Notes: generated by a model not told the origin, from the sequence alone. A DNA stretch of 64,000 bases from Onthophagus taurus (GCF_036711975.1 NC_091976.1:31930001-31994000), one strand, 5' to 3'. Positions 33,571-45,500 are shown, counted from the stretch's first letter. A program made the numbers and translations.

Positions 33571-33602
33571 TACCGGTTTCGCTCCTTTCGGAGCATCTTC
33601 AG
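33571..33602 (-). ncRNA. Hammerhead-like motif, left arm
   Basis: Minus strand: CTGAAGATG, stem GCTCC/GGAGC with a GAAA loop, then CGAAACCGGTA. It resembles the CUGANGA…GAAA core reported in Penelope-like elements. One extra base stands between CTGAAGA and the stem compared with a canonical hammerhead, so catalysis is uncertain. Confidence 0.35.
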
Positions 33603-33764
33603 GAGTTCGTCAATTTTTTGAACAACTAAACATGTATGTGATACTTTATTGAATTATTTCACTATTAAAATGTTAAGCTCTAAACATGTGCTATCATACA
33701 TCACTTTTTATTATATTTTAGGTTATGTTGAAACTGTCAATTGACATTGACAATTGACGAACTC

Positions 33765-33796
33765 CTGAAGATGCTCCGAAAGGAGCGAAACCGGTA
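33765..33796 (+). ncRNA. Hammerhead-like motif, right arm
   Basis: Exact mirror of the left-arm motif on the plus strand, with the same 5-bp GCTCC/GGAGC stem. Confidence 0.35.
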
Positions 33797-33894
33797 GAGT
33801 GATAATAAACACATTTCACCTTTAAGTGCAAAATTTGTTTAATTGAATTACCCAGGTGAAAAGAAAACAAAAATGAATATTAATTAAAATTAGA

Positions 33895-33985
33895 ACTAAC
33901 ACTAGACTTAGAACTAGAAACATTCGGATTTAGCCGCACGTCTCTCAAGACGGCTAAACCCGAATGATTCTAGTTCTTCTCGTTT
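33895..33985. repeat. Palindromic repeat, copy A
   Basis: 'cattcggatttagccg' and 'cggctaaacccgaatg' are near-perfect inverted arms around 'cacgtctctcaaga'. The outer 'agaactagaa' and 'ttctagttct' extend the palindrome. Same family as 34538-34760 and 36113-36190. Confidence 0.75.
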
Positions 33986-34296
33986 CGCTGATATGGTCAC
34001 CTTTAATCGTTAATACGTCATTTGCTTTAATTTTGCTTTAACCATCAGATTCTTTCTCGTGAGTTTAGTCTATATTTGATTGTTTGTTTTCTAACTTGTT
34101 TTTACATTAATTTTTAGATCCCTTAGTAATATTGTCATAACGCACCACGTTTTTATTACTTCGCCCATTTTAAATTTTAATAACGACGCAATTTTATATT
34201 CCAACTTTCTTTCAAAATTTAAATTTTCAACATTTTAATCCTTCTTTAATGTTACAATCTGTGGTCTTCACTTTCTGACAGTGAGTATTTCGATAT

Positions 34297-34385
34297 ATTT
34301 TTTATATTTTTATTTTTTATATATTTTTTTATATTTTTATTTTTTTATATTTTCTATATTTTCACATTTTTACATATTTTTTTAT
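34297..34385. repeat. Low-complexity TATATTTTT tract
   Basis: Irregular repeats of 'tatatttttattttt', directly before the hammerhead-like motif at 34434. Confidence 0.7.
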
Positions 34386-34433
34386 ATCCATTACATATTT
34401 TAATAATAGTTACGCTCTCTGTATAGTTTTCAG

Positions 34434-34465
34434 CTGATGATGGAGTGAAAATTTCGAAACCGGTA
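34434..34465 (+). ncRNA. Hammerhead-like motif
   Basis: CTGATGATG, a weak GGAG/TTTC (G-U containing) stem, then CGAAACCGGTA. The CTGATGA heptamer is the canonical hammerhead consensus. The stem is the weakest of the set. Confidence 0.35.
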
Positions 34466-34537
34466 CTGCTATAAATTAAATTTTATGCAAGTGTAAAGGT
34501 CACATCTGTGGTTTATTTCCATATTCAAAAATTCTAG

Positions 34538-34760
34538 TCTAGGTCTTGTGTTAGTTTTAGTAATATTGCTAGTGAAAAATTAGAATTAACACAAAACCTA
34601 GAACTAGAAACATTCGGATTTAGCCGCACGTCTTTCAAGACGGCTAAACCCGAATGATTCTAGTTCTAGGTCTTGTGTTAGTTTTAGTGATATTGCTAGT
34701 GAAAAACTAGAACTAACACAAGACCTAGAACTAGAACTCTCAAGATGGCTAAACCCGAAT
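34538..34760. repeat. Palindromic repeat, copy B (nested inverted repeats)
   Basis: Contains the cattcgg/ccgaatg hairpin as in copy A, plus a longer inverted pair built on 'tctagttctaggtcttgtg' and 'cacaagacctagaactaga' around 'ttagtgatattgctagtgaa'. Parts are repeated in direct orientation, so the unit seems to have been duplicated within itself. Confidence 0.75.
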
Positions 34761-35140
34761 TATAAAGAAAATAAAAATAAAAACCAAATAAGTGAATTTA
34801 CATGCAGGTGATCACTGACTGTCTGGAATCCTGTTGCCCACTTTACAGAGAATGTATGTTGGCGCCTGTCTCATAATGTTTGTCCTGGCATAAGGAAGGA
34901 CGAATACGCAACTATATCTTGAGTTACTCCTTGGAACAACAAACCCTAGGAACAATTAAGAGTTACATCCCCAAATATCCCTGTACTCCTCAACACGACT
35001 TAAAGTGCTGGCAGCAATATTGTAAGGATATATGCATGGTGACGAGCATCGGCTATAAGTAAGTACACAACATTTATCTATATTAAGGTTAAGTTTGTAG
35101 GTCTTACATCATTGCACTATTGTGTTTAAGTTGTGCTGCA
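34761..35140. other. No gene seen
   Basis: Spacer between the palindromic repeat and the minus-strand LINE. A 60-codon open frame from 34880 shows no recognisable domain. Confidence 0.3.
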
Positions 35141-35142
35141 GC

Positions 35143-36010
35143 TTATCTGCATCTGAGACCGATGAGACTTCGGCAAAGATCTTGATCATCAGCATACCCT
35201 AAGATCCGAGAATTAATTTTTAGAAGTAAGTCATTTATGAGAAGAACAAATAGAGGGCCCAAATTTGATCCCTGTGGAACCCCTGAGGTAAAAGTGAACT
35301 CATTAGAAAAATATCCATTATAAGCAACATAACATTTTCTATGTCCAGTAGAGGCCAGAAGTTGAATTGCTGAAGGGACAAATCCGAAAGAGCTCAATTT
35401 ATGCAAGATAATTCTATGGTCAATCAGATCAAAGGCTTTTGATAGATCAGTGTATTCAACATCCATTTGTCCACGTCTATCCAAGGTGCCACAGATAAAC
35501 TCGGAAATCGTAGCCAAGTTGGTAATTGTAGAGCGACCTAAAACAAAACCATGCTGGAAAGCTGACACAAAAGGGCGTTTGCTGGTGTACATAAAAGAAT
35601 ATGATAACTTTTCAAATAGTTTAGCAAAATTGGAAATTATCGATATTGGTCTATAGTTTGTTTCCAAAAATTCACAGGACATAATGGACAAGTTAATAAT
35701 CAATTTAAGACAGCAAGCAAATATATAACAGCAGTCTCTGACCATAAAACTTGGCAACAAATCATCTCCAGCAGTATGCTGAAAAGAGTATGGTAACGGA
35801 TTGAAATCAGATTCATTGAAAGTTCGGTCAGTAGATACACTATGAACAGCAGAAAACATGTTAGCCAAGTATTTACAATATCTTGAGGATCAGCAAGAAC
35901 ATTGCTCTCATTATCAATCAGATTACAGGATATTCTTGTAGGTCTTCTTAGCTCGGAGAAAATTTCATATACTGGATGAATTTGATGGTATCTTGTATGT
36001 TCTTAAGATA
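35143..36010 (-). mobile_element. Jockey-like LINE reverse-transcriptase fragment
   Basis: Minus strand, main frame 35868-35143: YRPISIISNFAKLFEKL, QHGFVLGRSTITNL, GQMDVEYTDLSKAFDLIDH, SGVPQGSNLGPLF and the catalytic LGYADD near its end. The piece just upstream (to ~36010: RRPTRISCNLIDNE…ADPQDIVNT) continues the element in another frame. Both ends are missing. It has the full RT core, including YADD, but is cut off right after it. Likely the same family as 1-165. Confidence 0.88.
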
Positions 36011-36112
36011 CTCCTTAGTCGCTTAAATTCGTTATACAATACAAATTTTTTTGTTTTGATCCATTTCTTGTGATTTAGAACTTCTTATTATTTTTAATAT
36101 CAATGTCTCTTT

Positions 36113-36190
36113 ATAGTGATATTGCTAGTGCAAAACTAGAACTAACACTAGACCTAGAACTAGTATCCTTCGGGTTTAGTGTGCGTCTGA
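36113..36190. repeat. Palindromic repeat, copy C (partial)
   Basis: Shares 'agtgatattgctagtg', 'aaaactagaactaacac', 'agacctagaactag' and 'ttcgggtttag' with copies A and B. Only one arm is present. Confidence 0.65.
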
Positions 36191-36199
36191 AGATTGAAA

Positions 36200-38250
36200 G
36201 AAAAAATTCCCTGTATTTATTTATTTTATTAGGTTATTTGTTTTTATATCATAATCGATTTAAAATTTACTACGAAGATGCCTCGGTCGTATAGTACTGC
36301 TAATGTAGGATATTATCCGATACGTGACCGAAATTCCCAATTTCCAAGTGCGCTTGAGATCGACTGAGGGAGGAAGGGACGCTTAACTATCGCCGCACTA
36401 TTTGTAATTGTTATTGTTATTGGTTCCTTCACGTCTGGATTTTCACGATGCGACGTAAGCCCATTGATTGTTATGTTAATGAAACCGTAAAAGCGGTGGT
36501 GTAGGAGGACGTTGGTCCTCTGGTTCGGAGCTTTCGCAAAGACAAACTTTCATGGGGCGCACTTTTGCCGGCACGGAATTGTAAAATGGAAATTATCCCG
36601 ACCCGGTTTAACATTAGCCGGGAATTGTCGGATAAATTTAATTCCTGCGTTATTTTCGTTTCTAAACGAAGAATATTGTTCCCGTTCGGATAATATCTGT
36701 CTTATATTGGTCGCATCTTTGGCGTTAAGTAAGATCACGTTTCACCTGTAAACATTCGGCCTCCAGGAAGCCGCTTGAGGATAAGACCGTCCCGCCGTAT
36801 ATTTTATAGTTAATAACGTCATTTATATTCAGTACAAATAATATTGGACCCGATACTGTTTCCCGGTGTCGCCTTCTTCCTCTATTTTTAAACTTCCTAA
36901 TACAGTTGTTCTCTCATGGATGGCGTAAGGTTATAACCGTACATAACTTTTGATTAAATTTAAAACTGTTTTGTTCACTCGTTCGCGTTTCGTATACTTT
37001 ACCTAATATTAATATCAAGAGTGCATTAAATTTTTTTATGAAGTAAAGCAGCTTTTTTTTCTTAATATCTTAATTATAATTTATAAAAGCTTAAAAGGTT
37101 TAAAAAGGCTCCTTGATGTCGGGGTTTATACCAAAACTTAACCTGCATTTTCATGATAATATTAATGTATTCGCCGGATTAGGTGAATAGGAGAAAAATC
37201 GCACGCGATCGATCTATAATCGCAAAAGTTAGATTTACATTGAGAATAATCCTTATTAACCTTTTTTATACCATGAGGTCATTGGAAATTCGAAATTTAA
37301 AATTTTTGTTGCCTCACTTATTATTTTATAGACTGGAACTAATAAGTGACTTATAATTTTGTTGTCTATAATTTGCAGACTGCTCACAGGAGGCGAAACT
37401 TTTCTAAAAAGAACCAACAGGAAGAACGGATGAAATCTCGGATCGACCACAACAACACATATTTTTCCATCCGTGAAGCACTACGCATTATTAATGTATA
37501 TATAACTAATAATATAATGGATAATAAATAAAATTGGAAAACTAAAAAAAGTTACAAAGGACGAGAATTTCTGAAGCAGTTAGGAAAAGAATCGATTGGT
37601 ACTAGAAAAGGTGGAGAAGAAGATTCGATGTCGCAAGAGTGCTCTCATAAAAACGGAAGCTTTAAAGGAAAAAGATGTGAGAATTGCCAATTTTGTAAGT
37701 ATTTGTGAATAGCTGTAAATTAAATATTCATTAAAATTCAATATTATTTACAGAATAATATGGAGTTGGATTATTGGTTAAAAAAATTTGGTGTTAAAGG
37801 ATAAAAAAAATTGAAATAATTTTAAAAAGTAAGTAATTAAATAAAACTACACTATAACCATCTAGATTGCAGGTTTTAATGAAACCTCCATGCAATAAAC
37901 CATCCTTTACATCCTGCAGAATTACCCTATTAGCATACACTGGTAATTCCCAAGATTATATAAAGGCAACCCTTCATAGCTTCAACCCATTAAATACATT
38001 TTAAATACATAGTAGTTACTTTGTATAATTCGTTATGGACTTATATGAAATTGTGATAGTCGTATCATCTATAAAAAGCTGCAGTAGCTAAACTATACCT
38101 TTAGGTTCGTTGTGGAGGTGGGTGGGTGGTAATAAACTTGTTAAGTAATTTTTAACAGTTTTATCCGTCCTTTAAAAAGGCGTAGAACTCCTCCTGTCCC
38201 CTTTTTTATTGCATTTTTTCACGTCACGCTATTTTTTAATATTGGCCATT
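36200..38250. other. No gene confirmed
   Basis: Unique, partly GC-richer sequence (36.3-36.9 kb). Several short open frames have no recognisable domains, codon pattern or splice context. Confidence 0.35.
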
Positions 38251-38259
38251 AAAAGGCGT

Positions 38260-38657
38260 AAAAAAAGCGCTGGCGGCTCGCAAACGAGGGCGTATCAAAC
38301 GGCGACGGTAGCATCTCAGGTACGCGAGCGCCACCCGTTCGGCGACGCTTCGAACTTCGCCCCGGCTTCAGTAAGCGCTCAGTAGCTGCGTGCAGCCTGC
38401 AGAGGGCGCTTCGACTAGGACCTTCGTCGCCGCGCCAAAAACATCAGTTCAACGCGAGTTCGTCACGACGCGAAGGACGACTACAACGCCGACCGCAAAG
38501 TTTTGTGAACTTCCGGTTCCGGGTGACTTTGGCGACCCAACGCCTCACTGTTTTTGCTACTGTAGTGCTTTTGTTTTTGGTGCTCACGAAATTTCTGTGT
38601 TTCCGCTCGAAATATTTGTGCCATCGTAATTGCGTCGGATTTTGGGGTTAGCACAAA
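38260..38657 (+). promoter_or_regulatory. GC-rich promoter-like island with possible noncoding first exon
   Basis: A CpG-rich block in AT-rich surroundings. It contains TCAGT initiator-like strings near 38367 and 38379 (GCTCAGTAGCTGCGTGC), and a good GTGAGT donor at 38658 ends the GC-rich stretch. This looks like a TATA-less promoter and 5' UTR exon of a gene with a long first intron to the right. A 79-codon frame (38390-38629) inside shows no domain. Exon and direction are inferred. Confidence 0.4.
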
Positions 38658-38659
38658 GT

Positions 38660-39540
38660 GAGTATTAAAGTTTTTTTTTTGCGGTTTTACTTTTTTCTAC
38701 TTATACAATATATTATACATTATAAATTCATTTATTTTTAATATTTTTGCATAAAATGCATTAATAATTTTTTTATTCATTAAATGTATCAGTTGTAGAC
38801 AGTTTTTAATCTATTTTAAATATTTCATGCGCTCAAATATGTATATATACATACACATACAGATATTTTTAATTCATGGAAATGTATTTTTTTGTTTCAA
38901 ATTCATTTTTTTTATCAAGCTTTACTTTTGTGTAAACAAAATTTGTTATTCATTATACATTATATATTAATTGTGAATACTCATTTATACCTATACGGGT
39001 ATTATATATATATATATATATATATGTGTTGTTGTGGTAGATCCGAGATTTCATACGTTCTTCCTGTTGGTTCCCTTTATAAAGGAGCACACGTTTCGTC
39101 AAGATCTCACCTAACATCTTCAACAATTATAATAATATATATATAATTGTATAGATTATTTTATATTCTCGTTTTTACTGTTACAAATCATAAAATATTA
39201 TAATTTCAAACAAGTATAGAAGTAATTGTTTGGTACAATGACCCGTTAAACGGAGTTGCGGGTCGTTTTTCACACGCGTTTGCCACCAATTAGTTGGAGT
39301 CGCCGTCGTGTCCGGCCGTTCACCATTCGCGACTATTAAATTATATTTAGCGATGAACAACAACCATCTGGAGCTGGTGGCCGGCGCAACACTCGTTGTC
39401 CGCTAGTTGTCATCATCGAATATTTACAGTTATGCCTCGTAAATTTCAATTTGCCCTCTTGTCGGCTACTCGCGTTTCTAGTTGGATTAAACAGACTGGG
39501 TGGTAAAGTAGCTGTTGGCTACCGCGTATGTTTCGCCGCT
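38660..39540. other. AT-rich spacer with (TA)n microsatellite
   Basis: A TA run at about 39004-39025 and a GC-richer patch at 39.24-39.5 kb. No gene recognised. Confidence 0.4.
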
Positions 39541-40710
39541 ACTTCTATTCTCTACTAGCACCCAATGGGCTATAAATTTTACTTACTCTTCACACAAGAG
39601 ACAGTAATGTCAGCTGAATATTATCAAATCTTGTGGAAAGTATGTTCCTTGCAAAGTGGTGCTTTCATCATATATATCGATCTTATAAATCTATTTAATC
39701 TCCCATCTTGTATATATTAATACTTACCATCTTTGATGCAGATAAATTTTATCACAGCATTCTTCGAGATGTATTGAACCATCGATCAATGATTACCGCA
39801 GTACTAATACAAACTAAATTGAGAGTGCTATTTTCGTAGCGGGAAATAATACTGGTGTCAGTAAAAAATTCTTCAAATAACATCAATAAATATACAGTTA
39901 CTCATTATGAGATCAACTTACTCTTCACACAAGAAGTCATTTGAATATTACCAAATCTTGTGGAAAGTATGTTCATTGCAAAGCATACCGATCATATAAA
40001 ACTGTTTAATCTCCCTTCTTGTATTTATTAACACCAACTATCTTTGATGCAGATAAATTGTATCATATAGAATTCTTCGTGATGTATTGAACCATCGATC
40101 AATGATTACCGCAGTACTAATACAAACTAAATTGAGAGTGCTATTTTCGTAGCGGGAAATAATACTGGTGTCAGTAAAAAATTCTTCAAATAGCATCAAT
40201 AATCATACAGTTACTCATTATGAGATCAACTTACTCTTCACACAAGAAGTAGTGCTTATCATTTGAATATTACCAAATGTTGTGGGCAGTATGTTAATTG
40301 CAAAGTATACCCATCATATAAAACTATTTAATCTCACATCTTGTATTTATTAATACCAACCATCTTTGATGCAATTAAATTTTGTCATATAGAATTCTTC
40401 GAGATGTATTGAACCATCGTTCAATGATTACCGCAATACTAATACAAACAAAATTGAGAGTACTATTTTCGTAGCGGGAAATAATACTGGTGTCAGTAAA
40501 AAAATTTTCAAATAGCATCAATAATCATACAGTTACTCATTATAAAATCAACTTACTCTTCACACAAGAAGCTGTGCTTGTCATTTTAATATTACCAAAT
40601 CTTCTGGAAAGTATATTCATTGCAACAAAGCATACCGATCATATAAAACTATTTAATCTCCCTCTTTGTATTTATTTGAAAGATCGATCAATGTTTGCCG
40701 CAGAACTAAT
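39541..40710. repeat. Tandem repeat, ~313-335 bp, about 3.5 units
   Basis: 'cttactcttcacacaag' recurs near 39582, 39917, 40230 and 40552. Units share 'gtagcgggaaataatactgg' and 'gaaccatcgatcaatgatt'. The final unit is partial. The array ends ~270 bp before the PLE at 40975. Confidence 0.9.
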
Positions 40711-40974
40711 ATACTTATTGAAAAACAAAATGGTCTTTTTATATCTAATTAAATGTTTAAAATTATATTTGGTTGTTTGCAAAGAGAGATGTTATATTCC
40801 ATTCAGGTCAATTTCATCGTGTTGAATACCTCGTTTAACTAGAATTGCCGCTCTACAAGCAGCTGTTGCAGAAATTTAATCTTTTCTGTATGCATTGTAT
40901 CCTGCAATATTACATCTTTCCACTTGTTTTAAATGAGTTTCAATAATACAAGGAATTTGAAATAGAAATATGTT

Positions 40975-41800
40975 ATTTGTTACCCTTATCTGGAATTTTG
41001 GCAGAAATTTACCTTGATTATATCGAAAATAATTATATAATATCTAATAATAATCGTTACAACAATAATATCATAAAATGGAAAAGATATGTAGATGACA
41101 TCTTTATAATATGGGAAATTAACAATGCATAATAATATTCATAAAAATTTAAAGTTCACGGTGGAAAAAGAAATCAATAAGGAACTACACTTTTTAGACC
41201 TACCTAATGAAGATGATAAATTGAAATATGATATATTTAGAAAACAAACAACAGTTCCTACAATTATTTTTGAAGATTCTGCATATCTTTTTTCTCAAAA
41301 AATAGCAAGTTTCCGTTATTTAATTAATAGAGCCCCATTGTGAAAAGAAAATCGTGTTAAAGAACTCAATTATATCTATTGCTTAGCTAAACAAAATGGT
41401 TTTTCAAACAATATAATTAACAACCTTTTAAATAAGATTACAATAACCAAGGATGTTTTATATACTAAACCCTTAAAGAATAACATTTACAAACCTATTT
41501 CTTTTAACGAAATTTAATGCTAAATCTTTTCTAAACTTGTTATCAAATCGTCATTTAAAAAATAATAAAAATAATCTCCAAGATTCTGGAGTTTATAAAG
41601 TTAATTGTAAAGAATGCAATAGTTTATATATTGGGCAAGTTTTTATATCAATTAACTGGTCATATTATCGACTTCGATAACACGAAATGGGAACGAGAAA
41701 GGGTTTAAACTTGATTTTTTGGAAATATTTGAAATCGATAAACATAGGAGAAATAAAAGAATAAATCTTCTCAACGATCAAGTTTCGGGTTTTGCCGTGC
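40975..41800 (+). mobile_element. Penelope-like element, 5'-truncated
   Basis: PLSGILAEIYLDYIENN, then KWKRYVDDIFIIWE (RT catalytic box), a short break, KFTVEKEINKELHFLDL, FRKQTTVPTII, KIASFRYLINRAPL, NYIYCLAKQNGF, then a GIY-YIG-type segment (SGVYKVNCKECNSLYIGQ) near 41590-41640, and a C-terminal LEIFEIDKHRRNKRINLLNDQ (to ~41780). Frameshifts and stops throughout. Hammerhead-like motifs follow at 41820 and 41980, where a PLE terminal repeat would be expected. Confidence 0.85.
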
Positions 41801-41819
41801 GTCTTTTAAGAGAAGGTTT

Positions 41820-41853
41820 GACGTTTCGGAAGCCATGTTGCAACCTTCTTCAG
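41820..41853 (-). ncRNA. Hammerhead-like variant motif
   Basis: Minus strand: CTGAAGAAG…CTTCCGAAACGTC with a GAAG/CTTC stem. It differs from the others (GAAACGTC instead of GAAACCGGT). It overlaps the end of the PLE frame. Confidence 0.25.
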
Positions 41854-41979
41854 AAACTGGTTCGAAGTCTTCTTTCTGAAGAATTTTTCTTCATTTATGA
41901 CGTAAGTTATAAAATTTTTATAACGTACTTAGATTTTGATGTGATTTTCTTTTTTATTTTTCGCTTGCAAAGATTTTGG

Positions 41980-42012
41980 CTGATGATGACCTTTATGTGT
42001 CGAAACCGGTTC
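41980..42012 (+). ncRNA. Hammerhead-like motif behind PLE
   Basis: CTGATGATG, short GAC/GTC stem, CGAAACCGGTTC. It lies ~200 bp after the PLE coding end, in the same orientation. Confidence 0.38.
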
Positions 42013-42226
42013 CAATAAATATTTAAAATATAAGCAAGTAATAAGTTTTTTATATTTTTATATGTATATATGTTACAGTCAAAGTAATGAATCCAGATAT
42101 TATATATACTATCCAGCCATTATTTATAATAGTTGGAGTTGTGTATTTTTCTTATCATCGTGTGAATTAAATAAATTAAAAAACGGCACTTGAACGATGA
42201 CATTTATTGTAAAAAGTTTAGTTTTC

Positions 42227-42259
42227 TACCGGTTTCGACTGTGCAACAGTCATCCTCAG
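42227..42259 (-). ncRNA. Hammerhead-like motif
   Basis: Minus strand: CTGAGGATG, perfect 6-bp GACTGT/ACAGTC stem with a TGC loop, CGAAACCGGTA. Opposite orientation to the one at 41980, so the two face each other like the arms at 33.5-33.8 kb. Confidence 0.38.
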
Positions 42260-42277
42260 GAAATTCATCACTTTGCG

Positions 42278-42560
42278 TTATATTTGAGAGATCTCCTTAT
42301 TAGGTTTTCCTGTTAGCTTATCTACAATTTCATTTTGCAAATCAGCGTTTGAAATTATAGTATCGCTTGCGATTTCTTCCTCTTCATTAATCACAGGGTC
42401 GGTAATATTGGGCTCGGCTTCCCTCTCCTCATGCAACTGGTTTTGGTCTTTATTTAATATAGATTCTAGCTCTTCTTCTGTTGATAGTTCAACTAGCACC
42501 TCTTTAGGAAGACTATTTAATCCGACTTTAGCTGATGTACTAACTGATGTAACTTTGAAC
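42278..42560 (-). pseudogene. Acidic coding fragment of unknown origin
   Basis: The minus-strand open frame reads …FKVTSVSTSAKVGLNSLPKEVLVELSTEEELESIL…ending KPNKEISQI-stop. It is Glu/Asn-rich with normal-looking codon use, and lies directly upstream of the hammerhead-like motif at 42227 on the same strand, so it may be the end of a retroelement ORF. No family recognised. Confidence 0.3.
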
Positions 42561-45500
42561 AGCTGTTATGAATAATGTCTGGATAAAGTGATTAATTTAT
42601 CACATTGTTTAGACAATTTCGTTATTATATATAATGACCAGTCATTATGTATAATAGCAATTTAATCACAATGACTGTAACATATATACATATACATTTT
42701 CCCATATATAACTTGCAACATGGATTCATACAATCAAAGAAATATGTTAGTTTCAATTCAATTAGCTTAAAACAAAATTTTAAAATTGACGCGTTTTCAT
42801 ATCGTTTAAAATAAAGTGGAACATGTATAGAATTTATATTTTAATATTAAAAAAAAGCTTGTTTAGAATTCTATGCGTCAGAGTATATAACTGAACATTT
42901 GTACTCTTCACATACCCCGATGTGGGTGAGAGTTCCATTTTGCAGCTCACGTCACGACATAAAAGTTATGGAAATTTGACATTCATGTATTCCATGCGTA
43001 CAGGAATCATTTGCAAAGTATATTACTCGCATATTCCGAGTATTCCGGAGGGGCATCGATCTTTGTCTGTTGGATGAAGACTCGGTTGCGACAGATGCGT
43101 CCCCGTTAATAGTAACATTAGGCCACCGCGATGAGATACCCACACAAACACGTATACAGGGCAGGTTGTCTCTAAAAGAGATCAATCATCTTTGATCTCT
43201 GGGACGTACTTTTATTTGCGGCCTGAGGTTTCGCTGGGTCGATGAATTTTTCATAATGCTGGCCCACATAGCAGAGCTATGGAATATAGAGAGAAAAGGG
43301 CTGCGGCGGGCGCGTTAGCGTTCAAGGGATATGATTTATTGGAAATCGGGCACGCTTCTCAAAATCGTTCAATTTGCAGCGAGCGGTTTTTGCGGATATC
43401 AATCTCCCTGTAATATTTACAACCGCAACGCGGTTTTTAATGTTTCCATTTTTACCCTGCGGTGTTTATTTTCACCGGTTACGATTTGTTTTTAAACCAC
43501 TATCTCGCAAGAAAAATGATATTATTTTGAAAATATCGATGCACGAACAAAACTATGAATAACAATGCGATGTACATTAATATATCGGTACGCATGAATT
43601 CGTGTATTGTTATTTTAAAACGGGCTTTGTTTTTTTTGTGTTTTATTTGATGGATTTGCGCCGTATCTCAGTTGGGAACAATGTCGACAGTGAGTAATCT
43701 ACCATAACCGCCGTGTTACACGGGTATGAACTAAAACTAATATCAATTATTTACGGACAACATGTAACGTACGGCTTCGGTTGGTGCTCCTTAATTATAG
43801 CAGCTCGTTTGTATTGCTGTTGGAGTCGTTGCATATCCCCCATCTCTCCACTAAAGTACATAGAGCGCTAATTGAAACTTGGGGGTTTTTTACGTAACTT
43901 TAAAGTTTCCGAAACTAGAAACTGCTTGCATAACTAATGGTTTTTCGTTAACTAATTAAAAAAGCATGTGTTTGTGTCAGTTGGTGATGAACTAGTTTAA
44001 TAGATAAAGTTTTGACTTTTCTCAAATCCCAAAAGTATTGATTCTCTATGAAGGGAACAAATAAATCATCATGGAATCTTTATCCTCGGGCATTTTCTTT
44101 CTGGAGACTTTGGCACCATTTCAAATGATGTCCATTCATATCTATCCCTTTTAAGATAATACTTCTTTAAGTAAGTATCAAAATTTATTTTTTATTTTGA
44201 ACTTTTATTTCTATCAAATTTTTTTTAGTTCTTAATGGAGAAGATGGAAACTTTCGTTAGAAATTAGTAGTACCCATTAACCTAATAGATTGGCCCCGCG
44301 TTGAGCAAATTCCTTAGTCGAGGTTCGTCCTATAACGAGCCTTATGAAAAATGCATTGGCTAGAGAACACCTTGAACTGCGCCGGGGGGAAAAGTGCGCT
44401 ATTTTCGGAGATCAAAGCTGATTGATCTCTTACAGGGACACCGCATCAATTTCAAGTAGATAGCGGATAGTCCCTAATACACCTATTAATACTCCGGAAT
44501 TTGTCAGACCGTATCTTTCAGACAAAGATCAATATCCTTTCGTTGGAAAATATACTCTTCACCAAATGACTTGGATGTATCAGACGGAATATATGAATAT
44601 AATCTATCGAGAAGGATTCGCATATTGCGAGATGAAAAATGAATCCAACATCCGAGTAGTATTTTTAAAATATAAATAAAGCTTTGAACGCAAAGAACTG
44701 CATTGCATTGAAGCCGAATGGGTCTTTTATATTTTATTTTAGATATTCTTATTACTTTATTCATTATAAATATTAAAATTGATTCTAGATTTAATCGTAT
44801 AATGTGTATTTTGAAAATATCACATAGTTTGTTGCATAAACAGGAAAAAGAAAATATTTACAATAGCCCTACAATAAACATATTCGAAGCACAGCACACC
44901 ATGTAAACGTTAGATAAACCTAACTCATTGTGTAAACTACTCGTTATTATTTTTTCCAATTTATCTATTATTAATAGACTACCGAACAAAGGGTTTTAAA
45001 TATTTTATCCGAAAAATTTTATTTTTCACGTGCAAACATCAATACTCAACAGAATAAATGAACAATTATTGTTTATTATTCATGCTAAAGTGCACTCAAG
45101 TTTTTTTTCGACTGATCGCTCGTATAAATACATAATTCGTTTGTTCGGTAAATTTATGATACAGAATTCGCCACCAACATACAAATTTATTTCAACTTTT
45201 GTTATTAAATATTTTCGACCACGATACGTATTGTTGATAAATCAGTTTGGTTAAAAACACTATACGGTCGTATTGTTCGGATATAAATGGGGACCGAGTC
45301 ATTTCGGAATAACCAGGGTCCCTATTATACCGATTCTATGTGATTTTCCGGATCAAACAGATTTTACTTTAAAACAGAATTTTTATTACGAATAGTGGCG
45401 GTACGATCGGAAACAAAACTCCACGAGCACAAAACAAAATGCTCTCTCTCCAAACCGAACGGTTATTTCCATTACAGTTGAATTATTTTATATTGATATA

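Larger units (their letters stand above)
33523..33844. repeat. Perfect 93-bp inverted repeat (foldback element)
   Basis: The arms at 33523-33615 and 33752-33844 are exact reverse complements by eye, with a 136-bp centre. Each arm carries, in opposite orientation, the CTGAAGATG-GCTCC/GGAGC-CGAAACCGGTA motif also found at PLE-linked sites. It may be two opposed PLE terminal segments, or a MITE built from them. Confidence 0.9.

Noticed and set aside
36512-36751. 79-codon frame mirrored by a 62-codon frame on the other strand
   Set aside because: Opposite-strand mirror frames in a GC-richer patch suggest composition, not coding.
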